Of a stretch of 38,271 nt of DNA, positions 31,618-38,271 are shown piece after piece. The stretch comes from Treponema sp. (GTDB lineage Bacteria > Spirochaetota > Spirochaetia > Treponematales > Breznakiellaceae): contig WRMC01000017.1 in assembly GCA_009777335.1 (NCBI GenBank), positions 1-38,271 on the forward strand. Reading direction: 5' to 3'. The stretch's first letter is position 1, and each line of letters opens with the position of its first letter. Made by a program: the position numbers and the translations under genes. The notes below the pieces were generated by a model, which worked only from the letters and a program-made list of their open reading frames with translations, was not told the origin of the DNA and searched no databases.

Positions 31618-32149
31618 TGAGGGACCTGAGCCCCTGGTTGTCCTGGGGCTCGGCTCTAATCTGGGGGACTCGAAGAGCACCATCATACGGGCCCTGGTGG
31701 AGTTGCAGATCCATCTTAGGGGTCTGGGCTCCTCCTCCCTTTATCTGACCCAGCCCCTCCATGTAAGCGATCAAAACCCTTTCCTCAATGCCGCTGCGGC
31801 GGGCTACTATCCCGGGGGCCCTGGTGAAGAGTCAGCCAGGGAACTGCTCTCCCTCATCCAGGGCATAGAGGCCCGGCATGGGCGGGAGAGGACCAGGGAG
31901 CGGCCCAAAGGGGAGCGGACCCTGGACATAGACATCCTCCTCTTTGGAGATCTTGTCCTTGCTACAGCGGATCTCACCATTCCCCATGCCCTCCTCTGCG
32001 AGCGCCGGTTTGCCCTGGAACCCCTTGTAGAGCTGCTCCCGGAGGCCAGGGAACCCCAGGGGCAGAGGACCTATAGGGAGATCTGCCGGGGCCTCCCCGA
32101 TCAGGGGGTAAAGCTTATGGAGCCTATCCCCTTGCGGATTAATATCTAA
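31574..32149 (+). CDS. folK: 2-amino-4-hydroxy-6-hydroxymethyldihydropteridine pyrophosphokinase (HPPK)
   Basis: Transfers pyrophosphate from ATP to the pterin precursor in folate synthesis. The 191-residue call has LGLGSNLGD near the N-terminus and the diagnostic [14 protein letters not shown]. The family's proposed ATP-binding Arg/Trp segment is here [13 protein letters not shown]. The start is uncertain. ATG 31574 (44 bp inside recA) is the best available, since no ATG or GTG lies nearer to the conserved core; a TTG at 31583 is also possible. No other folate gene (folP, folB, folE) is in the window. Confidence 0.88.
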   Translation: MKALIQKSPTRVYSNEGPEPLVVLGLGSNLGDSKSTIIRALVELQIHLRGLGSSSLYLTQPLHVSDQNPFLNAAAAGYYPGGPGEESARELLSLIQGIEARHGRERTRERPKGERTLDIDILLFGDLVLATADLTIPHALLCERRFALEPLVELLPEAREPQGQRTYREICRGLPDQGVKLMEPIPLRINI

Positions 32150-32165
32150 AAAGAGTAGACTGAGC

Positions 32166-32975
32166 ATGATGGATGCAGCCTTCCTGGATACCCCCATAGA
32201 TACCGAAGAGGGCCTTAGGGCCCCGGGCATACAAGCCGGAGGAATAAATGGGGGTCCCAATATCAAATTACACGAGTTTGAAGGTCCCCTGGATCTTCTG
32301 CTCTTTCTAATAAAAAAAAATGAGATAAACATCTACGACATCCCCATAGCCAAAATTACCGAGCAGTACCTGGACTACCTGGCAGAAGCCCAGGAGCTGG
32401 ATTTAGAGGAGCTTTCGGAGTTTCAATCCATGGCTTCCACCCTGATCCTCATAAAATCCCGGATGCTCCTGCCGGCGGACTTAAGCTATACCGATGACGA
32501 AGAGGACCCCAGGCAGGAACTGGTAGAACGGCTCATCGAATACCAGAAGTTTAAAAAGCTCTCCACCCTGATGGAAGAAAAGGAAAGGGAAGCCGAATGG
32601 TTCATCGAAAGAAAGCGGCTCCAGCGGGCCCTTCCCTTTGACGACGAGGACCTCTGGGAAAAGGTTGATGTCTGGGATCTCCTCAGGGTCTTTGCCAAGT
32701 TTACCCCCAGCCTCTCCCAGGAGAGGATCATCGATCTCTATGAGGAAGTAACGGTGAACGAAAAAATCACCCTCCTCTTTGAGCTCCTGGAAGAAAGGGG
32801 GGAATGTGCCTTTACGGATTTAATTATTCGGACCGGCTCCATCCTCGATTTTGTCTGCGCCTTCCTGGCCCTCCTTGAAGCGGCCAAGCAGAACATGATA
32901 TTTATTTTCCAAAACCGCATGTTCGGAGACATCATCATCCGAAACCATGAACTTCCACAGGAACTAGAGGAATGA
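32166..32975 (+). CDS. scpA: Segregation and condensation protein ScpA
   Basis: Kleisin subunit that bridges SMC heads in the bacterial condensin complex. 269 residues. The family start motif LHEFEGPLDLLLFLIKKNEINIYDIPI (residues ~36-62; a mix of conserved positions) is present, followed by ITEQYLDYL, FQSMASTLILIKSRMLLP and a C-terminal winged-helix-like region. The first ~35 residues before that motif are extra and unrecognised, so a downstream start cannot be excluded, although no better-placed ATG or GTG is seen. Its stop overlaps scpB by ATGA, the usual coupling of the two. Confidence 0.94.
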   Translation: MMDAAFLDTPIDTEEGLRAPGIQAGGINGGPNIKLHEFEGPLDLLLFLIKKNEINIYDIPIAKITEQYLDYLAEAQELDLEELSEFQSMASTLILIKSRMLLPADLSYTDDEEDPRQELVERLIEYQKFKKLSTLMEEKEREAEWFIERKRLQRALPFDDEDLWEKVDVWDLLRVFAKFTPSLSQERIIDLYEEVTVNEKITLLFELLEERGECAFTDLIIRTGSILDFVCAFLALLEAAKQNMIFIFQNRMFGDIIIRNHELPQELEE

Positions 32976-33523
32976 ACATAGATATAAGCAAAGAGACGGC
33001 CCTTATAGAAGCCATCCTTTTTTTGGAAGCTGAACCCCTGGACGAGGCAGGACTAGCCCGGATCTCGGGGCTCGGCAGGGAGCTGATAGAGGGCTGTCTT
33101 GCTAAGCTCCAGGAACGCTATGGGGCCATAGAGTCGGGGCTCGAACTTTCCAGGGTAGGGGGCGGAATTAGCATCACACCCAAGAAGGAACACTGGGAGG
33201 TCCTGAAGGAAAAGTACGGGAAGAAAAACGAATCCCGCCTTTCCAGGGCGGCCATGGAGACCCTGTCCATTATTGCCTATTCCCAGCCCATCACCCGGGC
33301 CGAAATCGAAGCCATCCGGGGGGTCCAGGCGGACAATATGATCCGCCTCCTCACAGAGAAGGATCTGATCCGGGAGATGGGCAAAAAGGACATCCCGGGG
33401 AAACCCACCCAGTACGGCACCACCAGGGAGTTCCTGAAAATTTTCCGCCTGGCAAGCATAGCGGACCTGCCAAGGCTTGATGAAAGTGAGGCCGAGCGCT
33501 TTGAGCTTGAACCGGAAATCTGA
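32972..33523 (+). CDS. scpB: Segregation and condensation protein ScpB
   Basis: Partner of ScpA; two tandem winged-helix domains that form dimers and bind the kleisin middle region. 183 residues, with ALIEAILFLEAEPLDEAGLAR at the N-terminus and LSRAAMETLSIIAYSQPITRAEIEAIRG in the centre (conserved at ~86-113), both strong family marks, followed by KKDIPGKPTQYGTT. The start overlaps scpA by ATGA. The 3' end overlaps the following pseudouridine synthase. Confidence 0.96.
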   Translation: MNIDISKETALIEAILFLEAEPLDEAGLARISGLGRELIEGCLAKLQERYGAIESGLELSRVGGGISITPKKEHWEVLKEKYGKKNESRLSRAAMETLSIIAYSQPITRAEIEAIRGVQADNMIRLLTEKDLIREMGKKDIPGKPTQYGTTREFLKIFRLASIADLPRLDESEAERFELEPEI

Positions 33524-34232
33524 TGAACAGGCCCCATCTTTAAGGCTTCAGGTCTACCTGGCCCAGGCAGGGATAGCATCCCGGAGGGCCGCTGAAAAGC
33601 TCATCGCCCAGGGAAGGATCAGCATCAACGGCACCACCGTTTCTGTCCCCGGCGAAAAGGTCCTTCCGGGGGATCGGGTATGCTTTGACGGCCAGGAAGT
33701 GACAAAGGAATCGAGGCTCCTCTACCTGGTCTTGCATAAGCCCCCCCTCTACCTCTGCAGTTCTTCGGACCCCCAGAACCGAAAACTGGCCCTGGAGCTT
33801 TTACCCCCCTGCCCGGAACGGCTCTACAGCGTGGGCCGGCTGGATTATCTTTCGTCGGGGCTCATCATGTTTACAAATGACGGGGCCTTTGCGGCCCTTT
33901 TGGGGCATCCCCGGCGGGAAATAGAGAAGGAGTACCTGGTAGAGGCCACGGGAACCATCCCCGACAGCCTGGGGGAGGAGTTTTCCCGGGGCATCACCAT
34001 AGATGGGGTCCTCTATAAGGCAAAGTTTATCGAAAAAACGGGGCAAAAAACCCTAAGGGTTATCCTTTTGGAGGGGAAAAACCGGGAAATCCGCCGGGTT
34101 TTCTCCCATTTCCGCCTCCACCCCCGGCGGCTCCAGAGGATCCGCATAGGGCCCGTGGGTCTGGGAAACCTGGCGGAAGGGGCATCCCGGCCCCTCAGTG
34201 AGCAGGAACTCACCCTTCTCAGGGGTACATAA
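33480..34232 (+). CDS. rluB: RluB/RsuA-family rRNA pseudouridine synthase
   Basis: About 250 residues. An N-terminal S4 RNA-binding domain (LQVYLAQAGIASRRAAEKLI, ending GRISING) precedes the synthase domain with the catalytic Asp motif GRLDYLSSGLIMFTNDG, and later EGKNREIRRVF, typical of RsuA/RluB/RluE/RluF. It probably modifies 23S rRNA U2605 (E. coli numbering), as is typical when the gene follows scpAB, but RsuA-type specificity is possible. The start is uncertain: ATG 33480 (AAGG nearby), GTG 33486, and TTG 33498 or 33504 are all in frame and all overlap scpB. Confidence 0.92.
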   Translation: MKVRPSALSLNRKSDEQAPSLRLQVYLAQAGIASRRAAEKLIAQGRISINGTTVSVPGEKVLPGDRVCFDGQEVTKESRLLYLVLHKPPLYLCSSSDPQNRKLALELLPPCPERLYSVGRLDYLSSGLIMFTNDGAFAALLGHPRREIEKEYLVEATGTIPDSLGEEFSRGITIDGVLYKAKFIEKTGQKTLRVILLEGKNREIRRVFSHFRLHPRRLQRIRIGPVGLGNLAEGASRPLSEQELTLLRGT

Positions 34233-34247
34233 TGCATGGAGGCAGCT

Positions 34248-36668
34248 ATGGTAATCGCCATTGACGGACCCGCCGGGTCCGGTAAAAGCACCATCGCGAG
34301 GCTTCTCTCTGAACGGCTCGAGCCGCCAGGGAGCTTTACCTACATCAATTCGGGCTTTCTCTACCGGGCCATCACCCTGGGCTGTTTACGGGCGGGTATT
34401 AGCCCCAGCGAAGCCGACCGGGCCCTGGAATATGCCCGATCTGCAGGGATAGAAATCCAGGGGAAATCGGTTTTTCTAAACCAGGAAGATGTGACTGGGT
34501 TACTCCAAAATGATGAGATTGACCGGAATGCGGCTCTTTTTTCAGCCATCGTGCCCATACGCCATGTGGTAAATGACCTTATCCGCTCCATAGCCGGCTC
34601 CTACGGTCAAAGGGGCCTGGGGGTGGTGGTGGAGGGCCGGGATATGACCACCGTGGTCTTTCCCCAGGCGGAATACCGCTTTTACATCGATGCCTCTTCA
34701 GAGGCCCGGGCCAGGCGCCGCTTTGAGCAGGGAGTGTCTTCCTTAAGCCTCCAGGAGATTCAAAAGGCCATAGATGAGCGGGATGAGATAGACAAGAATA
34801 AGGCCGAAGGGAGCCTCGTACTGGCCCCCGGGGTGGTATACCTGGACACTTCGGACTTGACTGTTGATGCAGTTTATGAGAAATTAGTATTGACACTAAA
34901 AATTGAAGGAAAAAGCATGACCAGTAAGGAAGTGGGATCGGACACTGATCTGAAAGAGGGAAGCGAAGCAGTTCAAAGCCCGGCCGCAGGGGATAATAGC
35001 CAGATCCAATTACAGGAAGAATACCTAAAAAACCTCGAACAGATCGAAGAGGGTCAGATGATCGATGGTCATGTGATCCAGGTAACCCAGGATCAGGTTT
35101 TTATTAACATAGGCTACAAGTCCGAAGGTAAAATTCCCATCGCCGAATTTGTGGAGATCCCCAAAGAGGGGGACATAGTTTCGGTTATCCTGGTGACGAA
35201 AGAAAATAAATTCGGTGAGGTCATCGTTTCAAAACAGAAGGCGGATGTAAAAATATTCTGGAAAAATCTCCGGGATGCCTTTCAGGATCACACCGCTGTT
35301 GAGGGAACCATAGAAAAGCAGATCAAGGGGGGCTACGATGTCTTCCTGGGGGCCGATGTGCGGGCCTTCCTTCCCATCAGCCAATCGGATGTACAAAAGG
35401 TAGAGCGGCCGGAAAAACTCATAGGGGTAAAAACCAGTTTTTATGTGGAGCGTCTCTATTCGGACGGCAAGGTAAATGTGGTGGTGAACCGCCGCAAGTG
35501 GATGGAAGAAGAAATCGAACGGAAGCGGAGCGAGTTTTTTGCCAAGACCCAGATAGGGGCCGATGTAAACGGAGTGGTCAAAAGTTTTACCTCCTTTGGG
35601 GCCTTCATTGATCTGGGGGGCTTCGACGGCCTCCTCCATATAAACGACATGAGCTGGGGCCATGTAACGAGGCCCAAGGACTTCGTGCGGAAGGGCCAGG
35701 AAATTTTCTTAAAGGTCATACGCATAGACCCCGACGAAAAACGGATCAACCTTTCGATAAAACATTTTACCGAAGACCCCTGGGTTCACTTCGAGGACAA
35801 GTACCATGTCAACGATGTGGTAAAGGGAAAAATTACCAAGCTCACCGAGTTTGGTGCCTTCATCGAACTGGAAGAGGGGATAGAAGGGCTCGCCCATATC
35901 TCAGAATTTTCCTGGGTAAAGAAGGTGCAAAAACCCAGCGAACTGGTAAACATAGGCGATGTGGTAGAGTGCATGATCCTCGGCTATGACCTTCAAGCTG
36001 GAAGGGTTTCCCTGGGTCTTAAACAGGTTACCGCCAACCCCTGGGTAGAAATCGAAGAGAAGTTCCCCATAGGAACCAGGCTTACCCGCAAGGTGGTAAA
36101 GATCACCAACGCCGGGGCCTATGTAGAGCTGGACGAGGGCATAGAAGGGTTCCTCCACGTGGATGATTTCTCCTGGACCAAGAAGGTGAAGCATCCGGGG
36201 AGCGAAGTCCAGACCGGTCAAGAGATCGAAATAATGATCACCGCCATCGACAAGGATAACCGCAACATACGCCTGGGGATTAAGCAGCTCTCTGAAGATC
36301 CCTGGCAGAGTTTTGCCAATACCTACAGGCCCGGGAGCCTGGTGGAGGGCGAAGTTTCTTCCATCACCGATTTTGGGGTCTTCCTGAGGGTCCCCGGCGG
36401 CATAGAGGGGCTCATCCATAAATCCAATCTAAGCGAAACCCGGGAAGAAAGCCCCGAAGAGGCCCTCAAGAAATACAAAGAGGGTGACAAGCTTAGTGCG
36501 GTGATCCTGGAAATACAGCCGGACAAACAGAAGGTTGCCTTCTCCATTAGGGACTACCAGAAGAAGGTTCAGCAAGATGAGCTTTCCAGGTATATGTCCG
36601 CCGACGAATCAGACGATTCCACCTACACCCTGGGGGATTTCTTAAAATCCAAAGAATCCGGGGAGTAG
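34248..36668 (+). CDS. cmk-rpsA: Fused cytidylate kinase - 30S ribosomal protein S1
   Basis: One 806-residue protein with two functions. Residues 1-~220 are cytidylate kinase (CMP/dCMP phosphorylation), with Walker A GPAGSGKST, the VVEGRDMTTVVFP motif and the DERDEIDKNKA lid. After an acidic, AT-rich linker come six S1 RNA-binding domains (~267-770), such as GVVKSFTSFGAFIDLGG and GKITKLTEFGAFIELEEG, equal to ribosomal protein S1, which helps mRNA bind the 30S subunit. In many bacteria cmk and rpsA are adjacent; here they are a single frame, as I recall for treponemes. Start 34248 is preferred over 34236 because GGAGG lies 5 bases upstream. Confidence 0.95.
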   Translation: MVIAIDGPAGSGKSTIARLLSERLEPPGSFTYINSGFLYRAITLGCLRAGISPSEADRALEYARSAGIEIQGKSVFLNQEDVTGLLQNDEIDRNAALFSAIVPIRHVVNDLIRSIAGSYGQRGLGVVVEGRDMTTVVFPQAEYRFYIDASSEARARRRFEQGVSSLSLQEIQKAIDERDEIDKNKAEGSLVLAPGVVYLDTSDLTVDAVYEKLVLTLKIEGKSMTSKEVGSDTDLKEGSEAVQSPAAGDNSQIQLQEEYLKNLEQIEEGQMIDGHVIQVTQDQVFINIGYKSEGKIPIAEFVEIPKEGDIVSVILVTKENKFGEVIVSKQKADVKIFWKNLRDAFQDHTAVEGTIEKQIKGGYDVFLGADVRAFLPISQSDVQKVERPEKLIGVKTSFYVERLYSDGKVNVVVNRRKWMEEEIERKRSEFFAKTQIGADVNGVVKSFTSFGAFIDLGGFDGLLHINDMSWGHVTRPKDFVRKGQEIFLKVIRIDPDEKRINLSIKHFTEDPWVHFEDKYHVNDVVKGKITKLTEFGAFIELEEGIEGLAHISEFSWVKKVQKPSELVNIGDVVECMILGYDLQAGRVSLGLKQVTANPWVEIEEKFPIGTRLTRKVVKITNAGAYVELDEGIEGFLHVDDFSWTKKVKHPGSEVQTGQEIEIMITAIDKDNRNIRLGIKQLSEDPWQSFANTYRPGSLVEGEVSSITDFGVFLRVPGGIEGLIHKSNLSETREESPEEALKKYKEGDKLSAVILEIQPDKQKVAFSIRDYQKKVQQDELSRYMSADESDDSTYTLGDFLKSKESGE
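34905..34919 (+). promoter_or_regulatory. Possible internal translation start releasing free S1
   Basis: At the kinase-S1 junction GAAGGA (34905-34910) lies 6 bases before an in-frame ATG (34917), giving MTSKEVGSD and then all six S1 domains. A TTGACA occurs just upstream (34890-34895) but has no good -10. If used, the site would allow extra S1 to be made without the kinase. Confidence 0.45.
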
Positions 36669-36691
36669 GAGCCTAAATTTTACTTACATCT

Positions 36692-38227
36692 ATGCTGTCG
36701 TCTATCGACGTCCAAAAATTTAACACCTTAATTGAGACGAATGCCTTAATCAATTCCAAGTATGCGGATCTTAATTCCCTGCTTACCCAAATTCTCGAAT
36801 CCGCCAGCCGCCTCTGCGAGGGGGAATCTACCAGCCTCCTCCTGGTAAACCAGGAAACCCAGGAACTCTATTTTGAGATTTTCCTTGGGGGAGCTTCGGC
36901 AAAAGATTCGGCGGAGGTTAGTTCCTACACCATCAAAATGGGGGAGGGCATAGCCGGCTGGGTGGCCATGCACAACCGATCTATTATCATGAATGACCCA
37001 GAAAGCGATAACCGCCACTCCAGCGACGCCCTTAAGCAGGCCAACTTTCCTTCCCGGGCCATCCTGGCGGTGCCCATGCGGGTTAAGGATGAATGCCTGG
37101 GGGTCATAGAGATCATCAACAAGAAGGGGGGCAAGGATTTTACCCAGGAGGATCTATCCTGGCTGGAAATTTTTGCCACCCAGGCAGGGATTGCGGTGGC
37201 CAATGCCCGGAACATGCAGAAGGCCCAGGTCAAGATAGAACAGCTCCACGAAGGGATAATCCCCGAGCGGGTGGAAGTAATTGCCAAAAACCCGGTGATA
37301 AAAGAAAAACTTGAAATCGTCGACCGGGTGGCCAAGACCGATTCTTCGGTCCTTATCCTGGGCGAAAGCGGGGTAGGGAAGGAAGTCTTTGCCGAACAGA
37401 TCCACATTAAGAGCAACAGGAGCCGCAAGCCCTTTGTAAAGGTAAGCTGCGCCGCCATTCCCGAAGGGCTCCTGGAAAGCGAACTCTTTGGCCACGTTAA
37501 GGGGGCCTTTACCAGTGCCATCGCATCCCGCCATGGCCGCTTTGAAACCGCCGACGGGGGCACTATTTTTCTGGACGAAATTGCAGAGCTCCCCCTGGCC
37601 CTTCAGGCCAAACTATTAAGGGTCATACAGGAAAAAACCTTCGAAAAGGTTGGTTCGGATACCACGATTACCGTCAATGTCCGCATCCTGGCGGCGACCA
37701 ACAGGGACATAGAAAAACAGGTAGAGAAGGGGGAGTTCCGAAGCGATCTTTACTATCGCCTTAATGTGCTGCCCCTTTACATACCCCCCCTAAGGCAGAG
37801 GCCCGAAGACATTCCGGCCCTGGCAGATTTCTTTTTGTCCAAGAGCATAAAAAAAACCCAAAACCACTTTGACGGCTTTACCCAGGAAGCTCTGGAAACC
37901 ATGTTGAGCTACCCCTGGCCCGGGAATGTCCGGGAACTGGAAAACTGCATAGAACGGGCCTGTGTGATAGGCCGGGGCAGGGTAATCGAGGCGGAGGATC
38001 TTTTTTTGACAACCTCATCCCCTACGGAGCTTTCTGCCCCCACTGCCAGTACCGGCAACAGGAGCCTCAAGAATGCCGAAAATATATTCAGGACCCGTTT
38101 TATTAGCCAGGTCCTAAGCGAACATAACTGGAACCAAACCGATACGGCCAAGGCCCTGAACATACAGAGGACCTACCTGTCCAGGTTGATTAAAGAATTG
38201 GAAATAATTAATCCCAAGGAGGAATAA
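36692..38227 (+). CDS. Sigma54-dependent transcriptional activator with GAF domain
   Basis: 511 residues. N-terminal GAF sensor (~25-170, with MGEGIAGWVAMHNRSI), central AAA+ domain (~190-420) with Walker A GESGVGKE, Walker B GGTIFLDEIAE, arginine segment RSDLYYRLNV and WPGNVRELEN, and a C-terminal Fis-type helix-turn-helix (TDTAKALNIQRTYLSRLI). The sigma54-contacting loop reads GAFTSA instead of the usual GAFTGA. There is no receiver domain, so it responds to a small ligand or redox/nucleotide signal through GAF rather than to a kinase. It follows cmk-rpsA by 23 bp. No sigma54 promoter was recognised in the window, so targets are unknown. Confidence 0.92.
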   Translation: MLSSIDVQKFNTLIETNALINSKYADLNSLLTQILESASRLCEGESTSLLLVNQETQELYFEIFLGGASAKDSAEVSSYTIKMGEGIAGWVAMHNRSIIMNDPESDNRHSSDALKQANFPSRAILAVPMRVKDECLGVIEIINKKGGKDFTQEDLSWLEIFATQAGIAVANARNMQKAQVKIEQLHEGIIPERVEVIAKNPVIKEKLEIVDRVAKTDSSVLILGESGVGKEVFAEQIHIKSNRSRKPFVKVSCAAIPEGLLESELFGHVKGAFTSAIASRHGRFETADGGTIFLDEIAELPLALQAKLLRVIQEKTFEKVGSDTTITVNVRILAATNRDIEKQVEKGEFRSDLYYRLNVLPLYIPPLRQRPEDIPALADFFLSKSIKKTQNHFDGFTQEALETMLSYPWPGNVRELENCIERACVIGRGRVIEAEDLFLTTSSPTELSAPTASTGNRSLKNAENIFRTRFISQVLSEHNWNQTDTAKALNIQRTYLSRLIKELEIINPKEE

Positions 38228-38228
38228 C

Positions 38229-38271
38229 ATGTCTTCAGCTAAAGAAGCACCGAAATCCGGTGCCAGCGATA
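38229..38271 (+). CDS. Start of next gene, cut by window edge
   Basis: AAGGAGGAA lies 4 bases before ATG 38229, one base after the preceding stop. Only 14 codons remain (MSSAKEAPKSGASD). Too short to identify; co-transcription with the activator gene is likely. Confidence 0.6.
   Translation, partial: MSSAKEAPKSGASD

Overview
The window looks like a chromosomal segment of a spirochaete, most likely a Treponema-type bacterium with a GC-rich genome. The main evidence is lineage-typical gene structure and order: a single run of rimP-nusA-infB-rbfA-truB-ribF-rpsO-pnp-dut, a very long GreA with a large N-terminal helical-repeat extension, a fused cytidylate kinase/ribosomal protein S1, and genes packed with ATGA or 4-20 bp overlaps. 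The genus is inferred from remembered gene organisation; no database search was run. Almost everything is chromosomal housekeeping. No insertion sequence, prophage, CRISPR array, tRNA or rRNA gene was seen. Layout: (1) 1-5713 is a mixed region with the 3' part of a copper-type P-ATPase, a solitary NlpA/MetQ-type binding protein behind a perfect sigma70 promoter, a chemoreceptor, and a convergent peptidase T. (2) 5714-6697 is the only long gene-free stretch. It is not empty: it holds a ~760 bp element with long closing inverted repeats and many nested inverted repeats, and it looks like a large folded RNA on the + strand. (3) 6698-21347 is a long + strand block of translation, RNA and envelope genes: ribosome maturation, NusA, IF-2, RbfA, TruB, RibF, S15, PNPase, dUTPase, two LptF/LptG-family permeases, Tgt and an exported HEAT-repeat protein. 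(4) 21367-26734 is a - strand operon: TPR protein, giant GreA, and an exported von Willebrand A protein with a proline-rich stalk. (5) 26848-29104 is a + strand run of rpe, a TPR/membrane protein and dtd, facing a - strand PRPP-synthetase-like gene. (6) 30367-38271 is a + strand run of recA, folK, scpA, scpB, a pseudouridine synthase, cmk-rpsA, a GAF/AAA+ sigma54 activator and the start of one more gene. Functionally, block 3 couples transcription elongation (NusA), translation initiation (IF-2, RbfA, RimP, S15), RNA modification (TruB, Tgt) and RNA turnover (PNPase). Block 6 couples recombination (RecA), chromosome condensation (ScpAB) and translation (S1). The most unusual item is the structured intergenic element upstream of rimP. 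Secondary points of interest are a C-terminal zinc ribbon on NusA, a RibF that lacks a recognisable flavokinase domain, an apparently leaderless rpe promoter, a palindrome filling the spacer of the metQ promoter, and an in-frame internal start that could release free S1 from the Cmk-S1 fusion.
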